DNA from: Pseudomonadales bacterium
Lineage (GTDB): Bacteria > Pseudomonadota > Gammaproteobacteria > Pseudomonadales > Azotimanducaceae
Direction of reading: 5' to 3'
Length of the DNA stretch: 6,869 bases
Assembly: GCA_021295935.1 (NCBI GenBank)
Contig: JAGWBL010000053.1
Span: 1 to 6,869 of the forward strand
Shown here: positions 1-5,573 of the stretch, one piece after another
Numbering within the stretch: the stretch's first letter is position 1
How the letters are laid out: each line of letters begins with the position of its first letter
The notes under the pieces: generated by a model
Seen by the model: the letters and a program-made list of their open reading frames with translations, nothing else
Databases searched by the model: none
Told to the model about the DNA's origin: nothing
Position numbers and translations under genes: made by a program

Positions 1-272
1 TGAAATGTTTCGGCAACACACTCCGCCGTGATGTCGTCGTGTGTCGGTCCGATCCCTCCGGTCGTCAGCACGTAGTCATAGAGTTGGCGCAATTCGTCCA
101 GTGCGGGAACGATGTAGAACCTGCGGTCCGACACCACGCGCGCTTCTCGGACGCTGACCCCTTGGGATTCAAGATGGCGGGCGATGAAACGGAGATTGGT
201 GTCCTGAGTACGTCCTGACAGGATCTCGCTGCCGATGATGAGTACACCTGCACTGACTTGGTACTGAGACAA
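1..272 (-). CDS. CinA/MoaB-like molybdopterin-binding domain protein, N-terminal part (cut by window edge)
   Basis: Reading the minus strand from a TTG at 272-270 gives LSQYQVSAGVLIIGSEILSG, then RTQDTNLRFIARHL, a GVSVREARVVSD stretch, and TTGGIGPTHDDITAECVAE just before the edge. GxEILSGRTxDxN and TTGGxGPTxDD are the signature blocks of the MoCF_biosynth fold (MoaB, MogA, the N-domain of CinA). In MoaB/MogA this fold binds molybdopterin. Proteobacterial single-domain members are usually annotated 'competence/damage-inducible protein A', and their exact role is unclear. The C-terminus lies outside the window, so a single-domain protein cannot be told from full CinA. No ATG is in frame before an upstream stop; TTG at 272 fits the family length best, but no clear Shine-Dalgarno precedes it, and an upstream CTG is possible. 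It is divergent from the Fe-S protein gene. The fold call is firm; the start is not. Confidence 0.85.
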   Translation of the reverse strand, partial: MSQYQVSAGVLIIGSEILSGRTQDTNLRFIARHLESQGVSVREARVVSDRRFYIVPALDELRQLYDYVLTTGGIGPTHDDITAECVAETF

Positions 273-474
273 GGGCCAACAGGGAATCGGGAGTTCGAAC
301 GGGTGCAGCTCTGGCGACCGGAAACCGCCCCCGGAACCAGCGCTGTCGTTCCGCCATTATGGCGAGCAATGCAGCGTCAATGCGACTTGGTCCTCCGGTC
401 GCGTGTCTGGGGAGCAGCGGAGGGACACTGGGCAGCAAGTACTATCGAGCGCACTGAATCAGGGACAGGAACCA

Positions 475-1317
475 GTGGGGTGCACCAGCCGCGCCAGTTG
501 TTCGGAGGCTAGCCTTCGAGCCGGAGAACCGATGGCTGGTTCAGCTCCTCACGTCACAACATGGGTGTTGCTCGAGTATCGGTGCGCTTGGGGTCGCCAT
601 GTGACGACGGAGAACGAACTTGACCTTTCGGTGCGCGACTGGCTGACTGACAGTTTGAGATCGCTCGTTCGCCGCGGAGAGCGTCCAAGAGTGCAGTTCA
701 TCCGACGGGAGAGAGATGGCAACCCGGAGGCTCCGTTTACGCTGTTCATTTCGAGAGGTGAGCTCCTTCAGGTCTGCAAGTTTGGAGCCTACACGGATTT
801 GCTGGACGTGGACATTGCGGCGCATTCTCTGGAGCCTCTCGATCTCAATCACTACTTCGTGTGCACGAACGATCAGCGGGACCAGTGCTGTGGCAGGCTC
901 GGCAAGCCCTTGTTCACTGCTATGCGTGCCCGACTGGGAGATCGTGTGTGGGAGACTTCGCACGTCGGTGGGCATCGCATGGCGCCGAACGTGCTGGTCC
1001 TGCCAGCGGGCTACTTGTGCGGGCGGGTTTTCGAGGCCGAGTGCGACGAGTTTCTCGAGGTCATGGAGAGAGACGGATTTCCCGGCCGTTGGCTGAGAGG
1101 AAGAACGGCATATCCGGCCGAAGCTCAGGCATGCGAAGCGATCTTCGGAGGTCGTACTGCGGCGTTGAGAGATCTGCGAGATCTGTCCGCCGAATTCACC
1201 GACTGCAACGGGAACAGGGTTCGAATCGCCGTGCCGCCGAAGAAGTCGGTGCAGGTGATCGAGAATTGCGGGGCCGAACCAACCAGGGTCGGTGCCTTCG
1301 TCACTTCGGGCGGGTAA
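475..1317 (+). CDS. Sucrase/ferredoxin-like (Apd1-type) putative [2Fe-2S] protein
   Basis: The 280-residue product matches the Suc_Fer-like family (thioredoxin-like ferredoxins). Landmarks are the N-terminal CSEASLRAGEPMAGSAPHVTTW block (about 9-30), FVCTNDQRDQCCGRLGKPL (128-146), VWETSHVGGHRMAPNVLVLP (159-178) and a GYLCGRV segment. C130 and C139 are separated by eight residues and H163/H167 form HxGGH; in yeast Apd1 the equivalent C-x8-C and H-x3-H residues bind a bis-histidinyl [2Fe-2S] cluster, so electron transfer is the likely role. Substrate and partners are unknown. I chose GTG at 475 because AGGGACAGGA lies just upstream at normal spacing and the family N-terminus begins shortly after; the frame is open back to a GTG at 403, but that extension has no family-like sequence. 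No signal peptide or membrane segment is visible, so it is probably cytosolic. The 3' end overlaps the convergent acyltransferase gene by 17 bp. Confidence 0.88.
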   Translation: MGCTSRASCSEASLRAGEPMAGSAPHVTTWVLLEYRCAWGRHVTTENELDLSVRDWLTDSLRSLVRRGERPRVQFIRRERDGNPEAPFTLFISRGELLQVCKFGAYTDLLDVDIAAHSLEPLDLNHYFVCTNDQRDQCCGRLGKPLFTAMRARLGDRVWETSHVGGHRMAPNVLVLPAGYLCGRVFEAECDEFLEVMERDGFPGRWLRGRTAYPAEAQACEAIFGGRTAALRDLRDLSAEFTDCNGNRVRIAVPPKKSVQVIENCGAEPTRVGAFVTSGG

Positions 1318-2158
1318 TGCCGTGACGCAGCTGGTCGACCACGAAGCCGCGCAGCCGAGCGGTCACGTCCCGAATTTCGCCGTCGACCGGAAACCGCTCG
1401 CCCAAGGTGATGCGGTACTTCTGACCACGCTTGTTCAGCAATTCACGGAACAGCATCATGTCCTTGATCTCGTTGTTGATCAGCCACATCAAGTAGAAGG
1501 CGACGGTGTTGCGCGCCTTGATGTACATGGGATAGAGCGGCGCGTCGTACTTCTGCGCGGCGCTTACGGCCGTGGGGTGCCACTCGTGTTCTTCCAGACC
1601 AGTCATCGTCGGGCGAGCGAGCCTGCCAGATGGGAAAATCACCACCAGTCGCTCGTCCCGAACGGCCTGAATCAAAGCCGAAGATGTCTCCCGCGTGCGT
1701 GACTTGGAACGATGGCCCTCCCGCCACTCCACAGGGATGACGTGCTCTGCGAGGCGCTTGCATACACGTATGCAATCCCGGTTCGCAAGAAAGATCACAT
1801 CATCACGCACTCCACGCAACATGTCCCAGAGCGCGATCCCGTCAGCGATCCCAGCAGGATGGTTAGGAGTGATGATGGCCCGTCCCGACCTCGGAATGTG
1901 TTCTATGCCGTCGAACTCAACCTGGAGTTGGAGCATCTGCGAGAGCAATTCGAACACATCGCGTCCCGACATGGGCTTGATGGTGTCCGAAACCTGGACC
2001 GCGCGCTTGTATGCGAGAACGGCCTTGGCGCACTTCTTGACCACCCTCCACACAATCGGGTGCTTCATGAGGTTGACCGCGCGCTCGTCTATGAGCGCAT
2101 CGACAATGTGTCCGCGCCCGAATTCGGACTCGGCGGCCAGTGTGCTGTTGAAGGACAT
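1301..2158 (-). CDS. PlsC-like phospholipid/glycerol acyltransferase
   Basis: The 285-residue protein carries the blocks of the lysophospholipid acyltransferase superfamily, which transfers acyl groups from acyl-ACP or acyl-CoA to lysophosphatidate-like acceptors at the membrane. Block I is TPNHPAGIADG (97-107), with H100 and D106; block III is VIFPSGRLA (173-181); block IV is PLYPMYIKARN (207-217). The His-Asp spacing is H-x5-D rather than the classical H-x4-D of PlsC, and block III reads FPSG rather than FPEG. Both resemble the hemolysin-like or ornithine-lipid-type branch more than housekeeping PlsC, so the acceptor is uncertain. The first 80 residues are an unassigned, mostly helical extension. 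The ATG at 2158 is preceded by a good Shine-Dalgarno (GGAAGGGAG). It is divergent from the exported unknown gene and convergent with the Fe-S protein gene. Superfamily call is firm, substrate is not. Confidence 0.88.
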   Translation of the reverse strand: MSFNSTLAAESEFGRGHIVDALIDERAVNLMKHPIVWRVVKKCAKAVLAYKRAVQVSDTIKPMSGRDVFELLSQMLQLQVEFDGIEHIPRSGRAIITPNHPAGIADGIALWDMLRGVRDDVIFLANRDCIRVCKRLAEHVIPVEWREGHRSKSRTRETSSALIQAVRDERLVVIFPSGRLARPTMTGLEEHEWHPTAVSAAQKYDAPLYPMYIKARNTVAFYLMWLINNEIKDMMLFRELLNKRGQKYRITLGERFPVDGEIRDVTARLRGFVVDQLRHGITRPK

Positions 2159-2312
2159 CGGCTCCCTTCCGTCAACTACAGTTTAGCAAGAAAGCACATG
2201 GCAGAATGGGATGAGCCGACTTTCGGCGTCCCACCCCTCGAGCGACGACGATAGCGATCAGGGGGAGGGCTGTTTCCGCGAACGAGAGGTTGCGCAGGGA
2301 GGAGAGTTCGAG

Positions 2313-2336
2313 ATGGAGACGGCAAGTTGCAAATGA
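2313..2336 (+). CDS. Seven-codon mini-ORF (METASCK), possible leader peptide
   Basis: ATG at 2313 follows a purine-rich Shine-Dalgarno (GGGAGGAGAG, about 2298-2306). It reads M-E-T-A-S-C-K and stops at TGA 2334-2336, which overlaps the ATG (2333-2335) of the next gene as ATGA. The downstream gene has no good ribosome site of its own at that ATG, so translational coupling through this mini-ORF is a plausible reading. Such a short ORF can easily arise by chance, and the downstream start is itself uncertain. Confidence 0.25.
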   Translation: METASCK

Positions 2337-3268
2337 AGCAGAGCATGGTCTTGGGCAACTCCCGCATGTCCCGCATGCGCACGTCCGAGCACGGTGCAGC
2401 GTTACGATCGAGTGTTCGTCGAACGTGCGCGAGCTCGGCGATTTGTGTTTGCGCCTTCGCTGGCGCAGCGCTCGAGTCTGAACGCGACCGGCATCTTCTT
2501 GATCGAGCCATCTACCATTGGTCGGCACGGGAGAAGTGTGCGTACCGTACGGACTGGCTTGTCGAGGATGCGCAACTGACGTTCGACGTGGTTCCGGGAC
2601 CTGCGGACACCACCAGCTGGCTGTGGCAAAAGCCCGAGGTCGAGCGTGAAGCGCCTGATGGGCCCAAGCTGTCTGAACTGTCCGCCGGCCCGGAGTTCTA
2701 TCCCGCAGACGGCATAGGATTCTTGCTGACCTTGGGGCTCCTCGAAGAAGGCGAGTCGCAAGGCGAGTCGCCGCCGGAACGAATTCCGATCGTTCCCGCC
2801 TACGAGAGATTTGACGTGAATCGCAGTGGCGAGCGCGAACTGCTGCTCAGCGCCCGCCTACCGGAGTCGGCGCTTGATGCGATGGGACCCGTACTTCAGG
2901 CGAGGTTCAACGTCACCGGGTTCCCGGCAGAGTTTCGCTTTATCACCATCGACGGCCCAGCCGAACCGTTCCATCCGCACCGAACTGTGCGCATCGATCG
3001 CTACAGACGTGTGCTCGAACTCGAATTCGACTTGGCGGTACATTCGACGGTGGTTCGGCGGGATACCGTGGACCTGGTGGGATGGTCAGAGGAGTGGGAC
3101 GAGTTTTCGGTTCTCGGTACCTATCTGTACACCGCATTCGACTGCTCGGTTTCGGAGCCCTTGAGATCCTCGACGGAGTACATGCTGCCGCCACCTTCGA
3201 TCCTGGAGTCGCTAAGGGTGCCGGAAGACTTCCTTCTGAGACCACGGCCTGCGCCGGAGAATCCGTGA
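2333..3268 (+). CDS. Hypothetical protein, probably exported, unrecognised family
   Basis: I do not recognise this protein. It is 311 residues from the ATG at 2333; later ATGs at 2366 and 2375 are possible. Residues 24-48 look like a signal peptide: an Arg-containing n-region (RSSVRR), a short hydrophobic Ala/Cys core (CASSAICVCAFAGAA) and a small-residue cleavage site near AGAA, followed by a charged mature chain. Starting at 2375 would give a more typical signal length. The mature part is acidic, with a Gly/Glu-rich linker (LLEEGESQGESPPER, 136-150) and a C-terminal half with alternating hydrophobics that suggest beta strands (for example 217-236 and 257-268). It ends in a proline-rich tail. 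There are no catalytic motifs I can name. It is divergent from the acyltransferase and followed by a terminator candidate. An envelope or periplasmic role is inferred from the signal peptide only. The long open frame supports it as a real gene, but its first 60 codons could be misassigned. Confidence 0.68.
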   Translation: MKQSMVLGNSRMSRMRTSEHGAALRSSVRRTCASSAICVCAFAGAALESERDRHLLDRAIYHWSAREKCAYRTDWLVEDAQLTFDVVPGPADTTSWLWQKPEVEREAPDGPKLSELSAGPEFYPADGIGFLLTLGLLEEGESQGESPPERIPIVPAYERFDVNRSGERELLLSARLPESALDAMGPVLQARFNVTGFPAEFRFITIDGPAEPFHPHRTVRIDRYRRVLELEFDLAVHSTVVRRDTVDLVGWSEEWDEFSVLGTYLYTAFDCSVSEPLRSSTEYMLPPPSILESLRVPEDFLLRPRPAPENP

Positions 3269-3324
3269 CTGACGGGAAGCGAGCCGTGCTTGACGCAATG
3301 GCCAGAGTAGCACTCGCAAGCGCT

Positions 3325-3345
3325 GGAACCGGTAGGTCCTTTTTT
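3325..3345 (+). terminator. Rho-independent terminator candidate after the exported unknown gene
   Basis: GGAACC (3325-3330), a GGTA loop and GGTCC (3335-3339) form a 5-bp stem with one bulged A, followed directly by six T (3340-3345). It lies 56 nt after the TGA of the exported unknown gene, in the right orientation. The stem is short but GC-rich, and the T tract is convincing. It would also shield the tRNA gene from read-through. Confidence 0.45.
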
Positions 3346-3376
3346 CGACCAGCAGCCGGCATTTTCGAAAACACAC

Positions 3377-3453
3377 TGGCGCGCCCGCAGGGACTCGAAC
3401 CCCGAACCCCCAGGTTCGAAGCCTGGTACTCTATCCAGTTGAGCTACGGGCGC
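3377..3453 (-). tRNA. tRNA-Arg, anticodon TCG (reads CGA), CCA encoded
   Basis: The minus strand folds as a complete 77-nt tRNA. The acceptor stem GCGCCCG/CGGGCGC is perfect (3453-3447 with 3387-3381), with discriminator G and an encoded CCA (3379-3377). The D-stem is GCTC/GAGT with GG in the loop. The anticodon stem CCAGG/CCTGG holds loop CTTCGAA, with TCG at positions 34-36. The variable loop is 5 nt, and the T arm has a TTCGAGT loop. No neighbouring tRNA or integrase is seen, so it stands alone. It is transcribed leftward from the TATAAT box near 3497-3492. Confidence 0.97.
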
Positions 3454-3491
3454 GGATGAAGGACCGACGGAGTTCCGCTTGGTGCGCTTGG

Positions 3492-3524
3492 ATTATAGGA
3501 GCGCATGAGACGAGTTCGTGACAA
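3492..3524 (-). promoter_or_regulatory. Sigma70-type promoter candidate for tRNA-Arg
   Basis: On the minus strand a perfect TATAAT (3497-3492) lies about 39 nt upstream of the tRNA 5' end, giving a leader of roughly 30 nt. The nearest -35-like hexamer is TTGTCA (3524-3519), but the 21-nt spacer is longer than the usual 16-18, so the -35 assignment is weak. The -10 box is the main evidence. Confidence 0.5.
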
Positions 3525-3559
3525 CAGGATCTGCGGAGATTCCAACCAGCCATAGGGCC

Positions 3560-3675
3560 ACGCGCGGTACCGTCAGCAGACTTGATCCGAAGCGAGCGAG
3601 TGTCCCGCACACGATGTTCGGGACGCAGTTTTGGGATTGTCGATCGATGCCAGCGGCGAAGCGTCTACCGCGCGT
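3560..3675 (+). other. Nested inverted repeats, possible structured RNA leader of ribB
   Basis: ACGCGCGGTA (3560-3569) and TACCGCGCGT (3666-3675) are a perfect 10-bp inverted repeat. Nested inside are a weaker pairing of 3583-3588 with 3634-3639 (two wobbles) and a hairpin at 3600-3626: GTGTCCCG pairs with CGGGACGC, 8 bp with one G-U and an 11-nt loop. The inner hairpin is followed by TTTT (3629-3632), so it could also act as a weak terminator or attenuator. Strand and transcription are assumed. If the TATGAT at 3675-3680 is the real ribB -10 box, this element is upstream of the transcript and would be DNA-level or chance. Confidence 0.3.
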
Positions 3676-3728
3676 ATGATGGAATCGAACTGATGCCTTC
3701 GCGTCTTCGATCGGGAACGGTCCGCACG

Positions 3729-3772
3729 GCTCAAGAGTAGCGAGCGCACCGATTCGGCTGACACTCTTGGGC
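3729..3772 (+). other. Long hairpin just upstream of the ribB start
   Basis: GCTCAAGAGT (3729-3738) pairs with ACTCTTGGGC (3763-3772): 10 bp with a single G-U, around a 24-nt loop that itself contains a small CCG/CGG stem. It ends 28 nt before the ATG at 3801. A leader hairpin controlling ribB expression, or a protein operator, are both possible. No FMN-aptamer motif lies within it. Confidence 0.35.
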
Positions 3773-3800
3773 ACCCCGTGTGACTGGTGTCATTCGACTC

Positions 3801-4901
3801 ATGAACAAGCCATTCGATTCCATTGACGACGCTATCGCGGCCATCGGCAACGGTGACCATGTCGTGGTTGTCGACGACGAGGATCGGGAGAACGAGGGCG
3901 ACCTCATCCTGGCGGCTGCGAAAGCCACGCCAGAGAAGATCGCGTTCATGGTTCGACACACGAGCGGGATTCTCTGTGCTCCGGTCACGCAGGAACAGGC
4001 GACGCGGTTGCATCTCGACCCCATGGTGGCGCGCAACGAGGCGCCGCTGGGCACGGCGTTCACCGTGAGCATCGATTTCAGGCACGGCTTGTCCACGGGG
4101 ATCGCTGCAGAGGAGCGCGCCAACACGGTGCTTGCACTCGCGAGCAACAACCCGCAGAGTTCGGATTTTGTCCGACCCGGCCACGTGTTCCCGCTCGTTG
4201 CGAAGCGGGGTGGCGTGCTGGTGCGATCCGGACACACCGAAGCAGCCGTCGATCTGGCGGAGGCAGCAGGGTGTGCGCCGGTGGGCGTCTTGGCGGAGAT
4301 CGTCAATGACGACGGCTCGTTGAAACGGCTGGACGAGCTTCTTGAATTCGCCAAGGAGAGGCATCTCAAGATCATTTCGATTGCGGATCTGATCAGTTGG
4401 CGGCAACGCCGAGAGAGACTCGTGGAGAGAACCCACACGTTCGATGTATCCACTCCGTACGGCCTTGCTACGGCTTTCGCCTACCGAACGAAATTTGAAG
4501 AGGCCGAACACCTGGCTCTGATGTTCGGCAAAGTGGATCGTCGAACAGCGGTGCTTGTTCGCATTCACCGGGAGAGGCTGGTGGAGGACCTGTTCGGTCC
4601 GCAACGCAATCACCGCCAGAGCCTTCTGCACGCCGGACTGAAACGCATTCAACAGTCCGGCGATGGCGTCTTCATTTACCTCCGCAGCGGATTCGCCGGA
4701 GTGCCGATCCAGAATCTCGAGAGTCCGGGGTCTTCCAAGGAGGGAACTCGAGCAGCGCAATGGCTGGAAATCGGAGTGGGCGCGCAGATTCTCAGAGACT
4801 TGGGAATTGATCGGATTCGCGTGCTCGCAGGGCGAGAAGTCGATTACATCGGGCTCGAAGGGTTCGGCCTCACCATCGCGTCAACAGAGCTCCTGAACTG
4901 A
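3801..4901 (+). CDS. ribB: 3,4-dihydroxy-2-butanone 4-phosphate synthase with degenerate GTP cyclohydrolase II-like C-terminus (RibBX type)
   Basis: The 366-residue protein begins with a full RibB domain (about 4-205), which converts ribulose 5-phosphate to formate and the four-carbon riboflavin precursor, with Mg2+, in the cytosol. Active-site motifs are intact: DDEDRENEGD (25-34), SGILC with C59, TGIAAEERA (99-107), RPGHVFPL (125-132), GHTEAAVDL (144-152) and EIVNDDG (166-172). Residues 212-366 follow the RibA fold (RIHRERLVEDLFG..., GVGAQILRDLGI, GLEGFGL), but the three zinc cysteines of active GTP cyclohydrolase II are replaced by R259, N270 and R272, and the EGRGIGL motif is lost. This tail should not make the GTP-derived precursor, so a separate RibA is expected elsewhere. 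ATG at 3801 fits the family N-terminus; a GTG at 3780 is in frame. No strong Shine-Dalgarno is visible at either. No other rib genes adjoin. Confidence 0.93.
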   Translation: MNKPFDSIDDAIAAIGNGDHVVVVDDEDRENEGDLILAAAKATPEKIAFMVRHTSGILCAPVTQEQATRLHLDPMVARNEAPLGTAFTVSIDFRHGLSTGIAAEERANTVLALASNNPQSSDFVRPGHVFPLVAKRGGVLVRSGHTEAAVDLAEAAGCAPVGVLAEIVNDDGSLKRLDELLEFAKERHLKIISIADLISWRQRRERLVERTHTFDVSTPYGLATAFAYRTKFEEAEHLALMFGKVDRRTAVLVRIHRERLVEDLFGPQRNHRQSLLHAGLKRIQQSGDGVFIYLRSGFAGVPIQNLESPGSSKEGTRAAQWLEIGVGAQILRDLGIDRIRVLAGREVDYIGLEGFGLTIASTELLN

Positions 4902-4921
4902 CGCATCGCTCTGGGGAGTTC

Positions 4922-4960
4922 GGCGCTGCAGGCGCCACCTTGCCATGCCGCTCAGCATGG
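4922..4960. terminator. Paired hairpins between convergent ribB and bcp
   Basis: Two perfect hairpins lie 6 nt apart: GGCGC-TGCAG-GCGCC (4922-4936) and CCATGC-CGCTCA-GCATGG (4943-4960). They start 20 nt after the ribB stop, in the gap between two convergent genes. Neither has a T tract on either strand, so they are not canonical intrinsic terminators. They may help termination or block exonucleases at transcript ends. The rest of the gap to bcp shows nothing clear. Confidence 0.35.
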
Positions 4961-5052
4961 TGTCATCCACCACCGCCTTCGCGAACCAGCTGAACTGGAC
5001 GGGGCTCGAGAGCTGCCATGTCTGAACGGAAGGCAATCAGTTCGGAAGTGGG

Positions 5053-5517
5053 TCACCCCTTTACCGCTTCAAGCACCTTCTGGGGGTGATCAGCGGCCTT
5101 CGCGACTCGGCGCCAATGGCGACGCACATTGCCGTCCGGCCCGATCCAGACGGTGGATCTAATGACCCCGACCACCTCTCGTCCGTACATCACTTTCTTG
5201 CCGTACGCCTGATACTTGGTCATGACCGAGCGGTCCTCATCACACAGCAGGGTGAACGGCAATCGATACTTGTCGGCGAATCTCCGGTGCGAAGCTGGGG
5301 CGTCTGGAGAGATCCCGAGCAAGGCCACGCCCGCTTGCTGGAACTCGGTCCAGCGATCGCGAAACCCGCACGCCTCCTTGGTGCATCCGGGCGTGTCGTC
5401 CCGAGGATAGAAAAACACGACAACGTGGTTCCCTCGGAAGTCGCTCAGCGACACGCTGTTGCCGTCCGTATTGCCCAAGCAGAAATCTGGTGCGCGCTTT
5501 CCTTCTTCAATAGACAT
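5053..5517 (-). CDS. bcp: BCP-type thioredoxin-dependent peroxiredoxin
   Basis: The 154-residue protein matches bacterioferritin comigratory protein (PrxQ/BCP), a cytosolic enzyme that reduces hydrogen peroxide and organic peroxides using thioredoxin. It opens with MSIEEGKRAPDFCLGNTDG, and has VVVFFYPRDDTPGCTKEACGFRD at 32-54. C45 is the peroxidatic cysteine, T42 supports the active site, and C50 is in the position of the BCP resolving cysteine. GISPDAPASHRRFADKY (68-84) and GVIRSTVWIGPDG (117-129, with the conserved R120) complete the fold. Length equals the family norm. I chose ATG at 5517 because the family N-terminus begins there; an in-frame TTG six codons upstream exists, and neither start has a strong Shine-Dalgarno. 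It is convergent with ribB and divergent, over 56 bp, from the unknown protein to the right, so the two may share a control region. Confidence 0.95.
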   Translation of the reverse strand: MSIEEGKRAPDFCLGNTDGNSVSLSDFRGNHVVVFFYPRDDTPGCTKEACGFRDRWTEFQQAGVALLGISPDAPASHRRFADKYRLPFTLLCDEDRSVMTKYQAYGKKVMYGREVVGVIRSTVWIGPDGNVRRHWRRVAKAADHPQKVLEAVKG

Positions 5518-5573
5518 GCGTATTCGAGGACCCAAGCGAACAAGACTGAGAGAATTCTAGGACTTGACAGCGC

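Larger units (their letters stand above)
3454..3800. other. Gene-free region between tRNA-Arg and ribB
   Basis: No convincing reading frame was found on either strand; a long minus-strand open frame that runs in from ribB shows no family features. The left part holds the tRNA promoter. The right two-thirds holds inverted repeats (3560-3675, 3600-3626, 3729-3772, listed separately) and presumably the ribB promoter. The best -10-like hexamer on the plus strand is TATGAT at 3675-3680, without a recognisable -35. The conserved motifs of an FMN riboswitch are absent. Confidence 0.6.

Noticed and set aside
403..474. N-terminal extension of the Fe-S protein from GTG 403
   Set aside because: The extra 24 codons show no similarity to the family, while GTG 475 has a good Shine-Dalgarno and gives the expected N-terminus.
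2172..2528. Two overlapping minus-strand frames of about 110-118 codons upstream of the acyltransferase start
   Set aside because: They are Arg/Ser/Pro-rich low-information sequence covering a divergent promoter region and the 5' end of the exported unknown gene. Nothing supports them as coding.
3377..3453. tRNA-Arg as an integration (att) site for a mobile element
   Set aside because: No integrase gene, no repeat of the tRNA 3' end and no compositional break were found in the window.
3525..3600. AGGATCTGCGGAGATTCC, resembling pieces of an FMN riboswitch upstream of ribB
   Set aside because: The resemblance is limited to short fragments. The conserved GGTGAAATTCC and GGCGGT segments and the remaining RFN helices are absent.
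3573..4760. A 395-codon open frame on the minus strand, antisense to ribB and slightly longer than it
   Set aside because: It shows no recognisable motif and is Arg/Ser-rich as antisense frames of GC-rich genes tend to be. The plus-strand ribB has intact catalytic motifs throughout, so this is a shadow.
5564..5569. Perfect TTGACA just ahead of the uncharacterised 390-residue gene
   Set aside because: No -10-like hexamer occurs at 15-19 nt downstream, and a start there would fall inside the coding sequence from GTG 5574. It could matter only if translation starts at 5613.
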